This document shows positions 22,701 to 37,208 of a DNA stretch of 64,000 nucleotides, in pieces. The stretch's first letter is position 1. Each line of letters starts with the position of its first letter. The notes beneath the pieces are model-generated. The model did no database searches. It saw only the letters and a program-made list of their open reading frames with translations, and was not told where the DNA came from. The DNA is from Ochromonas danica (taxonomy: Eukaryota > Sar > Chrysophyceae > Chromulinales > Chromulinaceae), in contig VKHL01000103.1 in assembly GCA_015146655.1 (NCBI GenBank), forward strand, positions 40,076 through 104,075, given 5' to 3'. The position numbers were made by a program, and so were the translations under genes.

Positions 22701-23022
22701 ATGGAAAGCCTACGAATTAGCAGAATGTACATTCCAACCTCGTAGTATGGCCAAATACATGAAAGAGGCCAAAGAGAGTGTGGAACACATTCGACGGAGT
22801 CGCAGTGTGGATCCATCTCGAGGTGAAGGGAGAAGAGCGGCGGTAGAGGCCAATCAACCTCCTTCATCTATCGTCGTTGCGCCTGTTCCTACACGTGCAC
22901 CAATCGGGAAAGAGCGTTGGCAAGGCATAAGCATGGAGAGGATGCAAGATTTCATCCAGCAACAACAAGAGGAGTTGGCTCGTCTAAAGGCCTTTGCTGC
23001 AAGGGGATCAATCAGAAGCTAG
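19722..23022 (+). CDS. Large protein with FDGLY/FDRLY repeat motifs
   Basis: Exons 19722-20387, 20455-21560, 21641-22587 and 22658-23022 encode 1027 residues. The N-terminal ~65 residues (KIAIIHIGGRNGQVVDLIV ... LVLAKTFL-like helix) form a small ubiquitin-like-sized unit. The rest is mostly disordered but contains a recurrent motif, F-D-G/R-L-Y followed by a charged helix: DPFDGLYRLHEDQ (exon 1 end), AVFDGLYSWAAVHRNRRQK and NVFDRLYYCDKEEKEQH, plus DLFYQRLHGHHSKQ. Coiled-coil-like stretches follow (YRKQERVEQKIHNN). I have seen comparable motifs in uncharacterised proteins of flagellated protists, but cannot assign a function. All splice junctions preserve frame. Confidence 0.8.
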
Positions 23023-23129
23023 CAGATAGTTGTGATATTACAGTGGTTTCTTTCATTTCATTTCATAGCAATGTGCGAGTAGTATGTAATATTTGGTCAC
23101 AATACAGTGGCATTCTACAAGAGTACTCA

Positions 23130-23348
23130 CTACTGTAGTCTACAGGTCAATTTAGACTCATCTTTGCAGTCCAATGACTGGTCCATAGACCAGGACAAGA
23201 GAGAGGGATGATTCTTGCCAGATAATAGTATCTCATTATCATCATCAACACTATAGCAACCACCTGATTGACTACTCATTGCCTTTTGTCTGCTGTTAGC
23301 ACACAACAAACAATAGACAAGCTCTCCTTCACTGTCTATATAGAACAC
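23130..23348 (-). pseudogene. Possible fragment of a duplicated HIT-gene N-terminus
   Basis: A 72-codon ORF next to the HIT gene reads FYIDSEGELVYCLLC ... DDDNEILLSG. This resembles the N-terminal part of the neighbouring HIT protein, YDSQTGEVITCLFC ... EDDDTVVF, in order and in the paired cysteines. The region corresponding to the catalytic HxHxH is absent. Most likely a decayed partial duplicate; chance similarity is possible because the match is short. Confidence 0.3.
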
Positions 23349-23431
23349 ATTTATTACATCTTCTTATAAGAACATCATCCATCCTTAGCATAATAACAGA
23401 AATAACAATTCAATACTAATGAATCAATCAA

Positions 23432-24058
23432 TCAATTGATTATTGATTCAGAAAGTACTCGATCAGCACGATGATTCTTCTTCTTCTTCGATGATGATGA
23501 AGATGACGACACATTTCCTTGCTTTCTTAATGTTTCTATAATATCTTCTGCAGAATGACAAAACCAAGTATTCGTGTTATACTTGGCCATACCTGTCCAT
23601 GTCATATGATTCACATCACCAATAGCATGTAAATGCAAGTGATCGATGGAGTTAAATGGTGGAATATGGAAGCAAAACTTAGCATTGTTCACATCTTCTC
23701 CTAGTTGTTCTAAAGTATCTTTCCCAGTTTTCACTAATTTCTCTACTAAGCTAATCCCTTCTAGACCTTCTAAAGAAGTGACATTCTTCACATGTTGACG
23801 AGGTGTGACAAGGAGATGACATCGTGAAGCAGGATCAATTGTATAAAAGACAACAGTATCATCATCTTCAAAAGCTATTCGACCAGGTTCTTCTCGTTGA
23901 TGAATACGACAGAATAAACAAGTGATAACTTCACCAGTCTGACTATCATATGTTACACCTTTTATGATCTTTTTCTTCATCATAGATGATGATGATGATG
24001 ACTCTTCAGAACTACTAGGAAAAGGTAGAAAAGAAAGGCAATCTGTTATCAAAGACAT
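23432..24058 (-). CDS. HIT-family nucleotide hydrolase (HINT3-like)
   Basis: Single exon of 208 residues. The histidine triad DHLHLHAIG is at about residue 140, preceded by CFHIPPFNS, with CLFCRIHQREE and FEDDDTVVFYTIDPASRCH at the N-terminal side and LLVTPRQHVKNV in between. This is the layout of HINT3/aprataxin-like branch members, which hydrolyse nucleoside phosphoramidates or adenylates. A serine run near the N-terminus and an SSSSSSSKKKKN stretch near the C-terminus are low-complexity additions. The basic tail may act as a nuclear signal. No intron. Confidence 0.9.
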   Translation of the reverse strand: MSLITDCLSFLPFPSSSEESSSSSSMMKKKIIKGVTYDSQTGEVITCLFCRIHQREEPGRIAFEDDDTVVFYTIDPASRCHLLVTPRQHVKNVTSLEGLEGISLVEKLVKTGKDTLEQLGEDVNNAKFCFHIPPFNSIDHLHLHAIGDVNHMTWTGMAKYNTNTWFCHSAEDIIETLRKQGNVSSSSSSSKKKKNHRADRVLSESIIN

Positions 24059-24386
24059 TAATGATGAGATGATGATGGTCAGTCGTCTGTATTCTCCTAC
24101 TCTTCTCTCACAGAGTTCTCAACACTGACCAGCAACAGGATGAGCAGGAGATGAGGGAGGGGAGGGCAGAGTGAGATATTATTGTGAGGCGTGGGAGAGG
24201 GAAATGTCAACTATTACTGCCTGGCGTGGGAGAGGAAAATGTCTACTATTACTACCTGGCGTGAGAGAGGGAAACTGTTTGAGGGGAAATCGAATTAAAT
24301 TGAAAGCAGAGAGATTGATTTGCTGACAAACTGTTCCAACCTTTTTTCTCAACTTGAAGAAAAAGACCTATTAACCTTTAATCTAG
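24059..24386. promoter_or_regulatory. Divergent intergenic region with 35-bp direct repeats
   Basis: Lies between the divergent HIT (-) and BART (+) genes. Three imperfect 35-bp units containing GGCGTGrGAGAGG start at 24178, 24213 and 24248. The last is about 110 bp before the BART start codon. Repeats placed here could be bound by a regulator, but that is inference from position. Confidence 0.45.
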
Positions 24387-24691
24387 ATGGAATATCGAGG
24401 GGAGGACTATGATGACAAGTTTGTGAGTAACTTAGTCACTTTTGTTGCCAGTGATCACTTCCAAGCAATGTTTGAAGACTTCTTTGTCACTTATGCTTTG
24501 GAGTTTACCAATGAGAGTGAACATAAGCTACGATATTATGAACTCTATCAGAAATTCCATGATATGTTTGAGAGGCAATTAGAGTCTTTCTGTGAGGAAA
24601 TGAAGATCTCCCAAGTCGAGTAAGTAACGACCATCTGTAACCACACCACCCTCTCTCTGTCTTCGTTATTATTATTAATGGTGTGTGTGTA

Positions 24692-24772
<81 letters not shown>

Positions 24773-25141
24773 CTGTGTGTGTGACTGTGTGTGTGACTGT
24801 GTGTGTCGAGTAGGTTCATGAGAAAATGTAAAGAAGCGACGATTCAAGACCCTAAGGCCAGGCACTATATCGATGTCTTGATGTCCAGTGTGGAGTATGA
24901 GACTTTCGTCAAGCTCATGCGCCTCATGCGCCCAGTTGCAGCTATGCGACTGACCTCTGACTTTGCTGACGCCAAAGATGTCGCTTCCACTACCAGTCAT
25001 GGCTCGTCACCGTCCAAGGGTGTGAAGGACAGGGAAGTGGAACAGGCAGAGCAGGGTGACGCTAAATTGGCAGAGAGTAAGACAGAAAGCGGTAGTCATC
25101 ATCATGACAACAAAAGGAATGACGATAGTTTTGCCAAGTAA
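24387..25141 (+). CDS. BART-domain protein (ARL2BP/CFAP36-like)
   Basis: Exons 24387-24619 and 24814-25141 encode 186 residues. The BART fold is recognisable: FVASDHFQAMFEDFFVTYAL, FTNESEHKLRYYELYQKFHD, FERQLESFCEEMKIS, and VLMSSVEYETFVKLM. These match the order of helices in ARL2BP and CFAP36 (CCDC104), which bind GTP-loaded ARL2/ARL3 at cilia, centrosomes and mitochondria. The splice used here (GA joined to GTTC, giving QVEFMRKC) keeps the spacing of the family; an alternative acceptor three bases earlier adds one residue. The C-terminal third is charged and probably disordered. The 194-nt intron carries a GT microsatellite. Confidence 0.85.
24681..24807. repeat. GT microsatellite in the BART-gene intron
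   Basis: (GT)n interrupted by a few GAC/ATC units, on the sense strand of the gene, ending 6 nt before the AG acceptor at 24812-24813. Confidence 0.97.
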
Positions 25142-25231
25142 AGCCCCATGATACAGACTGACTGACTGACTGGTAGAGGAGAGTGTAAATATATAAGACT
25201 ATTACAAGGAGAACAGCGAAGAGGAGAGGGG

Positions 25232-26488
25232 CTACCATATCCAACATCGTTTAGCTTGCAATGCCTTGTTATGAGAAAAGGGCAAATGATCGATCTTCAA
25301 TAGAGAAGCAATCTCAGTGATGCACTGGCTGCGTTGATTATCATCGAGTGGTACTTGCTTGGCCACTGACCTCAAATGGGAAGGAGAAGCACTGCCTATT
25401 AGACTGCTGCTATTGCCTACCACCGATCGACTAGTTGTGGCAGTGGTGAATAGCTTGGGGTAGGCTGATCGCTCAACATTCGAGGCAAGGGTTGGGGTAA
25501 CATCTACCCAAATCGGTGCTCGAGCTCCTTGTGCTCTGGCCCACAAGGGAACTACCCATTCCACACACTGAGCCTTCCGTGACAAGAAATCTCTCATTTC
25601 TTTGGAAGCAGACAAAGACTTCAGATAGGAAGCATGCAGAAGGAGTGCAGCGGAGGACAATAGCGAATAGCGTTGCCTCCAGAGCACTTGCCGAGGGCCT
25701 CCATAGGCGAAGACTGTTTTCTCCTTGCCTTTACTGCTCACTTTCGTTGATCTAAAGGCAAACATTGAGAGAAGAGGGAGAGGGAGAGTGTGTTTGTCAT
25801 GAGAGACACATATGATAACAAGGGGGGAGAGGGGAGGAAAAGGGGGACTCACTCAACATGTCTGGGGTAGAAACCCACCGTAGAGACTTTAGAAGACCTC
25901 CAAACTGACAGCATAAAGGCAAGGTCTGAGCAGTCGATGAAGACATCTCCATCGAGTAACAAGACAGCTGTGGTGGGCCAGTCATTTAGTCAGTCAGTCA
26001 CACAGGGACAACACAGAGTCATTTAATCAGTCAGAATGAGAATTGATGTTAGTCTATGAAATGAGCTTCTTACACTCTGTCGAGCTGTCTGCAGGGAAGA
26101 ATGTCAAATAGGGGTCAGAGTGGAAGGTGGAGAGAGCATGGAAGGTGACTTGGCTGTGGGTGAGTGTGTAGGGGAAGTCTTCTGGGGCGGGCGGCAGGTC
26201 AGGCTGTGCCCAGAGCACTTGAATCTCCTGGACAGTGGGACAGATGGAGTAGTGAAGAATAAACTGCTTCAACTGCGAGCGATCTAGTGGGGCATGAACT
26301 CGTATGGTAAGCTTTTCTTCTAAGAGGAGGTCTCGTAGCCGATCCACATGGAAGACCTCGTCTACCTGGTAGCGCTCTGTGAGATAGAGTACATAGCCCA
26401 TGCCTAGGGCGAAGACTATGGCCGTGACTTTCAACACAATCAGAACCCATCCTTTTATTATGAATCGACTCTTGATCCATGACCACAT
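25232..26488 (-). CDS. GT64-type glycosyltransferase (EXTL2-like), type II membrane protein
   Basis: Exons 26074-26488, 25853-25967 and 25232-25751 give 349 residues. A membrane anchor is near residues 15-35 (WVLIVLKVTAIVFALGMGYV), as in Golgi glycosyltransferases. The catalytic domain has VQEIQVLWAQPDLPP, the metal/nucleotide-sugar motif LLLDGDVFIDCSDL (DxD), VGFYPRHVE spanning the second junction, LLSSAALLLHASYL, and QCVEWVV ... RAPIWVDVTP near the end. These blocks match exostosin C-terminal (GT64) enzymes, which transfer GlcNAc or GalNAc. Each junction keeps the frame. The acceptor in this protist is unknown. Confidence 0.83.
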
Positions 26489-26756
26489 GATGATTGATTA
26501 TCACACTGTTATTGATTAACTAACACTAACACTAATGTTTTCATCCTTTTCACCCAGAAATAATATTATTGTGATGCGTGGGTATTATTGTAATTCACTG
26601 CTGCTTTCATCGAAACACGAAACACCGACAATTCGAATTTCACGATCATACTTCCGGAAATCGTATTTGGCGTGAAATTAATGCACTTTTCTTATCTGAA
26701 AAGTCGCTCTCTTGGGCTAACAGAGATTCCAAACCCTTCACAACAAATTGAAAAAG

Positions 26757-31408
<4,652 letters not shown>

Positions 31409-32006
31409 TATATTGGAAGAGAGAAGAAGAAGAAGTTTAACTGTGAATTAGTCTACTGGTTAAACAACATAATGTACTGTAGATGATGTAACAAGTTAAT
31501 TTTATCACATATACTTGTATATAAATACATTGTACTACTATAATAGTAATAATAATGTACTGTAGATGGCAGTAACTTGTCAGCAGCTCTGAGCACTTGT
31601 AGGGGATCGAACCCATTGCCTCTCACAAGTACACCTACCGGTAGTCTAGTACACTTGCTGCTACTATTATTGCCGCTGTTGCTGCTATTGCTGCTACTGT
31701 TGATGTTATGCTGTGCAGTAGAGCACTGAGCACCACTCACAGAATTCGCTGACTTCGACTTCTGACTTGTTGCCATCAGCACACGAAGTTGGAAGTGAAT
31801 CTGCAAAATTCATCGCAATTGTTCCATTTCGAACCAAAACAATTAGAAGTTACCGCAATCTATGTTGCATGCTTTAACCACATTGATAGGATAAGGACTG
31901 GAAGCAGAAGATGAAGACCGCCTCTCTTCATCCTCTCGCTGTCTCTTCTCTTTGCTTGCCAGTCTGGATCTTCTCCACCTGAGAATGAGGATCTTCTCCA
32001 GCCATT
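31409..32006. other. Intergenic region containing the uncertain ORF and duplicated tail DNA
   Basis: Apart from the doubtful ORF at 31453-31776 I see no gene. The part from about 31920 to 32006 continues the segment copied from downstream of 45540, with small deletions. TACTGTAGATG occurs twice, near 31478 and 31560. Confidence 0.5.
31453..31776 (-). CDS. Uncertain small ORF
   Basis: A 108-codon ORF from ATG at 31776 (MATSQKSKSANS) with an Asn/Ser run and then LPVGVLVRGNGFDPLQVLRA. It lies downstream of the VWA gene on the same strand. I recognise no family. The central part may be coding, but the tail is low-complexity Tyr/Ser. It could be an exon of an unrecognised gene or noncoding. Confidence 0.18.
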   Translation of the reverse strand: MATSQKSKSANSVSGAQCSTAQHNINSSSNSSNSGNNSSSKCTRLPVGVLVRGNGFDPLQVLRAADKLLPSTVHYYYYYSSTMYLYTSICDKINLLHHLQYIMLFNQ

Positions 32007-33274
32007 CTACACTCCGCTTGGAGGGAGGAGGAGGTGGGAGATCAGTCTCCGCAAGGCAGCCTGTCTCTCCTCCAAGCAGAGTCTCTCCGGCTGCTGGCCC
32101 AGATGAAGGGTGAGCAGAGGCAGCAGTGCTTGCTCGTCCTGGAAGCCCAGCTCGGCCAATAAAGACAGCTCCTTGACGAAGACTGTGGCTGAAGGTGTCT
32201 GAGAAGTGGTAGAGGAATCATTCACTATGAGAGTGACAGGAGAGGTAGTGGAGGTAGTGGAGGGAGATCTCCAATCTTGCCCGTTCTTGACACTTCTCAA
32301 CCTGGTGGTCCAGATGGTTCTTCTGCGAATCTCGTTCATCATCTCCGTTGGTCGAAGTGGTGTCTCCAATATATACTTAGACCCGATCAACTCATTGAAC
32401 TTCGATATCATTATATCTGTTGTATCTTTTATCTTGCCGAAGAAATACTTCACTTTCTTATCATACAGACTGTGCAATACACGACGATAATCATCCAAAC
32501 CAAATTGTTTCGAGTGATCGTCTGTCACTTTCGAATCATGAAACTCTTCCCCATGACCTGGAGCATCTCCTATATGATATAGTATTCGAGTCTCTGCTAG
32601 CCAATCCAGATTATTGTTAGCCACTTCCAGACCTCCTAACACATCTTCCGCCTCATCTCCCCCTCCCATCGCTCTCTGGGTAAAAAGGTAGTTCCGAATA
32701 TCTTCAGCATTTGCAGTGAAAGGGTGTATCACCATATGATCTTCATCACAGAAATCACGATACCCCACGAATGCTATGCGTAACATCGTCGTGGGATAAC
32801 GTTTGTGGATAGATTTCACAAAGGCTACGACATTATTTCGGATTGCGGTAATAAAGTGACCCATGCTACCCGTGCAGTCCACCAGAAACGCCAAGTCTAC
32901 AGAGATGGCTTGTTGAAGAGTTCTCCGCCTTTGTTGGGCATCAAATGCTCTTCTTCTTCTTTCTTCTTTTATCTGTTGGAGGATTTTGGTATAAGCTTGG
33001 ACTGCCACCACTATCACTTCAATGCGTTGACGAATTTGATCAAGTTGCTCTTCATTTCCGTAGACATGCTCTAAATCGGATACATCGACAACCTCCATTT
33101 CTTGAAGAACTTCTGATAGCTTTGATGACTGTAATCTATTTATCAAAACAATACAATCAGGAGATGGTTTCTAAAGGTTGACGAAAAATAAAGAATGATG
33201 ATGATGTTAATTTACCTGAAATGTTGAAGCCATTGAGTGATATCTTTTCCTTCGAATACTGTTTTCTCCATCAT
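32007..33274 (-). CDS. VWA-domain protein (alpha-kinase VWKA-like VWA) with acquired UBA-like tail
   Basis: Exons 33216-33274 and 32007-33135 give 395 residues. The acceptor at 33135 is chosen because it joins WLQHFR to LQSSKLSEV in frame. A helical region (residues ~20-85) precedes a VWA domain: FLVDCTGSMG (MIDAS-type), RIAFVGYRDF, FTANAEDIRNYL, GGGDEAEDVLGGLE and ILYHIGDAPGHG. This VWA type is best known from Dictyostelium VWKA, where an alpha-kinase follows; none is present here. Instead, from about residue 315 the protein is nearly identical to the C-terminus of the gene at 44298-45542 (SPVTLIVND, then LAELGFQDEQALLP). The fused tail could bind ubiquitin if it is UBA-like, but I am unsure of that. 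Confidence 0.82.
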
Positions 33275-33942
33275 TAGTCTACGTATCCTATGATGTGATC
33301 AAGACTATCGTGAAGAAGAATAAAATGAACGAACACAAGAATTCTTTTAATTCTGTTTGATTAGAAAGAGATAGAGAGAGGAATCTCTCTCTCTCTAGAT
33401 GAAATTACCCCAAAGATAATTTAATTGTGTCGGACATAGTTCAATTGATAGAAGACTTGTGTTGAAGTGTTGAATGCAATGGCGGCGAGAAAAAAATATA
33501 TTAAAACATTCACCTCTCAAAAAAAACATTTTTTCCTTCTCATATTGCACCCACATTAGACTTTTATAATGCAAAACCTTCAGTTTGAAATCAAATAATG
33601 CGGTTTTGATGATACCATCTGGCAAACTGGAAAATGATTCTCAAAGCCGCATTATTTGATTTCAAAATGAAGGTTTTGCATTATAAAAGTCTAATGCCTG
33701 TGGGGTGGAACTGTAACAAATACTGTAGATTACGACCCCAATAGCATTCCTCCAATCTCTGAATGAGTTTGTTTCTTTATATCTTCGCACTATCCAACAC
33801 CTGAAATCTGAATATTTTATCAAAGAGGGGTAAAGCAGTCCGACTGCATGCACGCAAGAACGAAATCGTCATCTACAGTATGTGGTTTCTGATCAGAGCC
33901 CGCTGAGTATGGTTTCATCTTCATGATCTCGTTCTCGTCTTC
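33275..33942. other. Intergenic region containing a foldback element
   Basis: No gene is evident. The region holds the inverted repeat at 33554-33696 and is otherwise AT-rich; short ORFs on both strands have no recognisable content. Confidence 0.5.
33554..33696. repeat. Inverted repeat with 56-bp arms (foldback/MITE-like)
   Basis: Left arm 33554-33609 begins CATTAGACTTTTATAATGC and right arm 33641-33696 ends with its reverse complement. The arms match with a few mismatches and are separated by 31 bp. The RNA would form a long hairpin. No transposase is present, so it is either a non-autonomous MITE-like element or a hairpin RNA source. I did not see a clear target-site duplication. Confidence 0.85.
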
Positions 33943-34050
33943 ATGATCGAAGCAACAATCATTTCAATACCACCACCAACTGTTCTGGAAATGTCTGGAG
34001 TTGTCAAGGATGATTCAGATGTTTCTTCTCTCTCCGTACCGTTACTGTGT

Positions 34051-34190
34051 CCTCGCTACCTCAGACTCGCTACCTCAGACTCGCTACCTCAGACTCGCTA
34101 CCTCAGACTCGCTACCTCAGACTCGCTACCTCAGACTCGCTACCTCAGACTCGCTACCTCAGACTCGCTACCTCAGACTCGCTACCTCAG
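34051..34190. repeat. 14-bp minisatellite, ten copies
   Basis: Ten perfect or nearly perfect tandem units of CTCGCTACCTCAGA. Because 14 is not a multiple of three, three units make a 42-bp coding period, and all three plus-strand frames stay open through it. An ORF (33943-34632) reads through it into the FAM21-derived fragment. Confidence 0.97.
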
Positions 34191-34223
34191 TCATGGCATA
34201 GCACTGAAGCTCGCTCAAGCAGA

Positions 34224-34611
34224 CCGAATGACGACCGCCTCTTCGACCTCTCCCCTCCTCCTCCTCCTCCTCCTACCACTGCTCCTCTTCCTCCACAGAA
34301 GAAGTGACGGAGGAAGAGGCACCACCCCAAGTGATACCTCCTGCTGCCCCTGCTGTGTCAGTGGAGGGTGTCCTCCTCCTGCTGCTACTACCTCCTCCAC
34401 CACCACCTCTGCCACTTCCAAGGCAGCTAGTCGTCTGACGCACTCTTTGGTGCTCCTATTGCTGCTACTACATCTTCTACTACAGGTAGTGTGGATAGCA
34501 GCAAGAAGAAGTCTCTCTTCGACGACGACGACGACGAGGTATTCAAGCCACGAACTGCAAGCACTACCCGCAATAGCACCAGCACGCGCAATCTCTTCCA
34601 GACAGAGAAAT
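34224..34611 (+). pseudogene. Partial, internally deleted copy of FAM21
   Basis: The segment is very similar to about 38454-39087 of the FAM21 gene in the same orientation but lacks roughly 200 bp (after TGTCAGTGGAGG) and a further 19 bp (after CTAGTCGTCTGA), among smaller changes. It keeps a TGA soon after the homology ends and no longer has a constant frame relative to FAM21. It encodes no complete domain. An ORF starting at 33943 crosses the minisatellite and this fragment in other frames; I treat it as non-functional, though transcription cannot be excluded. Confidence 0.88.
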
Positions 34612-34879
34612 GACAAAACTTGTTACCTCTAAGTACCATCATAATATAGAAGGATTGACATCATCAGTGACAACCTGCTGGGCATTTGGTGGTCAAATAG
34701 ACCTATATCACATCTATTAATGCATCTTTTGCATGGAACAACTTCATAATAGTAGCCTACTGTATGTTGCTTGTACTGTTTGTTGATAATACAGTCTGAT
34801 GGAGTTTAGCATCACAACCCATGACAACCTTCCTTCCTTCCCTCTCTCCCTCCTTGTTATTTAACTAAAGTTACAATTG

Positions 34880-37208
34880 TTACACATATTTCATAAACAC
34901 TGCTATGAAAAGTAAAAGCATCTCTTGTAATTGTACATCATCAATTTCTATTTTGACTGTATGATCTCGTACTTTAAACGAAGAGATATGTTGTGAAGAT
35001 TGTAATAGATATCTGAGTACTTTCAATGTTCTTCTACCATGAAACTCCACAATTTTCTTCTTCTTCTTCTGTAAGGTAGCAGTAGCTGTAGAGGCAGTCG
35101 TAGTAGTAGAGGTAGTGGTAGTCGAGGTAGCAGGATGTGCTCTAATAGAAAATACTTCCACACGATGTCCTGTAGTGAGTATTCCAATCACCTTGTCACG
35201 ACTCACTTTAACATGACTATAAACACTTCCAGCAACACGCTCTCCGTCTAGCTTTCTCTTTAACCCCTTCTGGCTGTGCTGCTGTTGCTGCTGCTGTAGT
35301 ACTTGTTGTTGTTGATATACTTGTTGTTGCTCTTCAGTGTTGTTGTTGTCAACTTTAACATACATTGTATCATGTATTTGTCCTAATAGTTGACATAATC
35401 CACAGTCATCAAGGTTGAATGTAGTTTCTTCAACATAAAACGGATATTTTTCTTTTTCTTCTTCTTCCTCTTCATACTCTTCTTCATCATCAACAATATT
35501 TCTCTGTTCGCCTTCATCACCACTTTGTCGTACTATTATCACTCCCTCAGGGAACAAGGCGTAATCTAATGAACCACCAGATCCAATAAGCTCTTCACGA
35601 TCCAAAGGAAGAAGTGTTGGATCTTCTTCATTCACTAGACTTTCCTCATCAACTAAGAGCACTCGACGACACCGTGGCTCCTCCTCCTCCTCCTCCACCA
35701 CCACCTCCTCCCCCTCCTCCTTCTCCATGCTAACAAACAAGAGATGGTTTGCTATTTTCATGGCAGTAAAAACCACATAATCAATGACAGTTCTTCGAGT
35801 CTGTTCACTGTATTCCACCTTTGGCATCATGTTATTAGAAGTGTATTCCAACACTTCCTTTAACACTAGCTTGGCATGATGAAAGACTTCTAAAGACTTT
35901 GATGTTGAATTGATTAACTTCCAGACCCGATCAATTGGTGACGTAAGTCGATCCTTTCCTCCTCCTCCTCCTGCTGCTGCTACTGCTGTAGCTGTTAGTC
36001 GTGCATGATGACCACTTGGGATTGACTTCATTAATGATGTAAATCTTATAATATCTTCTTCACTGTCTTCTTCATGTTGTTGATAGACAATAGATGATAT
36101 TTCATGTAATTGATGGAAATTAAGGTTATCATAGTTAGCATGCTTAGGAAGACAAAATAAAGCATAAAAGGTATTAAAATACCATTTAGCATTACATATA
36201 TCTAATACGTTATTATCATCAATTCGAATAGGTAGAGATATAGGGTATCTTCTATTATTCCTCACAATATGATATGATCCTCCTCCTCCACCACCACCAC
36301 CTCCTCCTCCTTCTTGATCATCAAAACAACAATCAATATCTGCTAATTTTGAATCAGACAATCTTTCATAACTTGCTATATCCGTTTCTATTAACACTTT
36401 CTTTCCTTTAAGAGTAGGAATACCTCTACCATATGGATATACTTTGACATGGAAGAGAAGATATGATTCTATATGAGTTGGTATGAAAGGAAATGATTTC
36501 ACTAAATCATCTAATCGATAACATCTCAATAGACCAGTAGTAGCGTACCATCTGACCATAATGATAGCATGCTGATAACCACAAGAAATAGTGATGCTCC
36601 ACTTTGATTTTATGTCTTCTATGAAGCAATCTCTAGTAACATTAATAAGAAAAGATGAATTAGGACCGTTTAAAAACTTTATTATAATATTCCCATTATC
36701 ACTCTCATTATCTGGTAGTAACAATAATAATCAAAGAAATTAATAGGGAGATGAGAAGATCAATAAAATAGATAAAATATCAATTATTACCTTTTGTTGT
36801 TGTTATTGTCTGTAGTGGTAGTAGTGGCAGTGTTTGTTGTGGTAGTAGTAGTTGTTGTTGTGTTTGTTGTTGTTGTTGTAGTGGTAGAGGTAGTAGTAGT
36901 GTTTGTTGTTGTTGTTGTTCCGTGTTGTTGACATTGATATGATAATCATATCGACCAGATTGTATCTTTGAAGTGCCAACAAATCTTCCATTCTTTGCGT
37001 TTTGTAAGTCTCCTGGACCATATCTATTAGTGAGTAGCTGTACCACAGTTAATGTGTCACAGTCAGAATCATATCTATGAAGAATAGTCGTTCCACCCGA
37101 AATATGCACAACAACAACAACTTCTTCTTCTTCTTCTTCTTCTTCTTGTTCCATCAACTTCCTCTTCTTCTGCTGCTGGTGCTGTTGCTCTTCTTCCCCA
37201 CTTATCAT
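34880..37208 (-). CDS. Unknown large protein with poly-Q and acidic tracts
   Basis: Exons 36791-37208 and 34880-36711 (79-nt intron; TTTK joined to DNESDNGN) encode 749 residues. I do not recognise a family. The N-terminal exon is rich in Gln and Glu; the second exon starts with FLNGPNSSFLINVTRD, a possible beta-grasp start, and contains a folded-looking part (ATTGLLRCYRLDDLVKSFPF, VKVYPYGRGIPTLKGKK, WYFNTFYALFCLPKHANYD). Acidic blocks and Gln runs separate a C-terminal region with HVKVSRDKVIGILTTGHRVE and KVLRYLLQSSQHISSF. No signal peptide or membrane segment. The AT-rich codon use resembles its neighbours. A nuclear or regulatory role is only a guess. Confidence 0.72.

Noticed and set aside
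31590-31640. tRNA-like GGTTCGATCCC on the minus strand
   Set aside because: Only a T-loop-like string is present. I found no acceptor stem or anticodon arm with the right spacing.
34040-34200. CRISPR-like array
   Set aside because: The 14-bp units are directly abutting with no spacers; it is a minisatellite in a eukaryotic genome.
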